Shown here: positions 62,937 to 64,000 of the stretch, one piece after another
Layout: every line of letters starts with the position of its first letter
Position numbering within the stretch: position 1 is the stretch's first letter
From: Fabrea salina
Taxonomy: Eukaryota > Ciliophora > Heterotrichea > Heterotrichida > Fabreidae
Reading direction: 5' to 3'
Assembly: GCA_022984795.1 (NCBI GenBank)
Contig: JALIHJ010000071.1
Location: forward strand, 1-64,000
DNA: 64,000 nt
Notes under the pieces: model-generated
The model's database searches: none
Seen by the model: only the letters and a program-made list of their open reading frames with translations
What the model was told of the DNA's origin: nothing
Program-made: the position numbers and the translations under genes

Positions 62937-64000
62937 TTACTCAGTGTAGTTATATTTAACACCGTTTTCAGTAACCGTGCCGCTTATGAAGGTTCCGTTC
63001 CAAAAATACCCTTCTTGTTTGCAACCACCAAACTCAAGAATTCCTTCTCCGTTAAACAAGTCGTTTAAAAATTCACCTACGTACCTGTATTCGTTTGTTT
63101 CTAAGTCACCAAAGCCGTGCTTGAGTCCTTCTGAGTACTCTCCTTTGTAAGTGTAAGAACTGCACTTGTACTCTCCATAGCCACTGAACTTATCGCGGGC
63201 AATTTCTCCGTCATAACTCCAGTTTGGAGCTTTGATTGTAGCTTGCACTAACTGGTCGTTCTCGCAATTTCCGTAAAGGTACAAATCTCCTTGTTTCTTG
63301 TAGATGCTTCCTTCTTTTTTATTGTTCACAATGAAACCAGACTCTACTAGTTCGTTCTCTACGTAGTTAGTGTACTTAAAGGTAAATGGGTCTGTTTTTT
63401 CTAGTTGAGTCACTTTGTTTCCCGAGTAAATCTTGCCTCTTTGCATTTCCCCGTTTAAAAAATACCCACTTGCTGCTATCTGGCCATTCTGGTAAATAGT
63501 GCCTTCAAAAGTGTTCCCGTTTTGGTAGCCTTCTTGAATTAGTTTTTTGCAGTAGTAGTGCTTCATGTAGCCAGTCTCTACAAAGTTCCTAGTACCGTTG
63601 TTCGTTACTAGCTTCCACTTGCCTTCTTTTGAGCAGTTCCCAGAAGTTATTGATCCCTGAGCTACCTCGTTTTCAAATATTTGGCCTTCAAAAACTGACC
63701 TGTTTTCAAACAGCAGTTTGCCTTTTCCGTAGATTCTGTTATCTACTTTCTTCCCTCTGAAGTAGTATGCTTCTAGTTCTACTCTTTCGTAGTCTTCAAT
63801 TGCATTCCCGTTTAAGTAGCCTTTTTCGGTGACGTTGCTATAAACTATCACAGTAGGTATGCCTTTTTTGTGGAACTTAGAGCAGTAGTAGACCTTGCAG
63901 TTTTCTTCCATCCGGTCTTTGTAGGTGCTTTTGTAGTGTTCAAGCAAGAGTTCAGTGTAGACTAGTTTCACTTTAAGTTGTTTTTCCTCAGAGCTCTGTC
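62937..64000 (-). CDS. MORN-repeat protein, partial (5' end beyond the window)
   Basis: At least 354 codons; the frame is open to the right edge, and the apparent start at 63971 is GTG, so the true start lies outside. Repeated strand pairs with the pattern Y-x-G-x(7-10)-G-x-G/Y are seen throughout. Clear MORN units are near the C-terminus (YKGEYSEGLKHGFGDLE, YVGEFLNDLFNGEGILEF, QEGYFWNGTF); earlier units are degenerate (GNTFEGTIYQNGQIAASGYF). MORN proteins sit at membranes, basal bodies or cortex in protists. Expected role is structural or phosphoinositide-linked; no catalytic domain is visible in this part. Confidence 0.85.
   Translation of the reverse strand, partial: QSSEEKQLKVKLVYTELLLEHYKSTYKDRMEENCKVYYCSKFHKKGIPTVIVYSNVTEKGYLNGNAIEDYERVELEAYYFRGKKVDNRIYGKGKLLFENRSVFEGQIFENEVAQGSITSGNCSKEGKWKLVTNNGTRNFVETGYMKHYYCKKLIQEGYQNGNTFEGTIYQNGQIAASGYFLNGEMQRGKIYSGNKVTQLEKTDPFTFKYTNYVENELVESGFIVNNKKEGSIYKKQGDLYLYGNCENDQLVQATIKAPNWSYDGEIARDKFSGYGEYKCSSYTYKGEYSEGLKHGFGDLETNEYRYVGEFLNDLFNGEGILEFGGCKQEGYFWNGTFISGTVTENGVKYNYTE

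Noticed and set aside
1-64000. tRNA, rRNA, CRISPR, transposase, or virus-like elements
   Set aside because: No cloverleaf with conserved tRNA boxes, no rRNA core, no spaced repeat array, and no transposase, reverse transcriptase, integrase or capsid-like reading frame was seen on either strand.

Overview
The window is one end of a macronuclear chromosome of a heterotrich ciliate, most likely Stentor coeruleus or a close relative. The first ~545 bases are a C-strand telomere of CCCTAACA units. Nine introns of exactly 15 nt are supported or suspected, genes are packed almost without spacers, and ORFs of over 1,400 codons read through with the standard code. That argues against Blepharisma (UGA as Trp) and Condylostoma (reassigned stops). 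The species name is inference; the telomere unit, code and introns are read directly.

Layout: (1) 1-6,900 is a subtelomere. It holds a small gene on the minus strand (539-997) whose stop codon lies in the telomere, a relic of a two-TM-protein gene, a TIG/PA14/LamG multi-pass surface-protein gene with one in-frame TGA, and a partial duplicate of the terminal gene. (2) 6,900-48,250 is dense, mostly single-copy housekeeping sequence: purple acid phosphatase, kinesin-14, mitoribosomal bS16, an SNRNP27-like protein, a giant type I membrane protein, a USP32-like deubiquitinase, PNO1, a divergent pyruvate kinase, an UPF1-like helicase, coiled-coil proteins, PIG-B, an EF-hand protein, an ABHD hydrolase, TBCB, a RasGAP-like protein, an NRF-6-type acyltransferase, a CUE/UIM protein, TrpRS, HID1, dCMP deaminase, a DHHC palmitoyltransferase and CAMTA. 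(3) 48,250-54,830 is an island resembling the subtelomere: a second TIG/PA14 gene, the intact two-TM gene, and gene fragments between short direct repeats. (4) 54,830-64,000 returns to dense genes: SET-domain protein, dual-specificity phosphatase, ABCC transporter, C2/coiled-coil protein and a MORN-repeat gene running off the right edge.

Together the genes give a broad sample of cell functions (ribosome assembly, tubulin and kinesin, ubiquitin, GPI anchors, secretory granules, lipid modification) rather than one pathway. The most unusual aspects are the packing (convergent stop codons that touch or overlap, start codons 4-12 bp apart, TAATG stop/start overlap), the telomere-made stop codon, the absence of UGA as a terminator in about 36 credible genes, and the mosaic, independently broken pair of surface-protein genes. 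I saw no tRNA, rRNA, CRISPR array, virus-like element or intact transposon.
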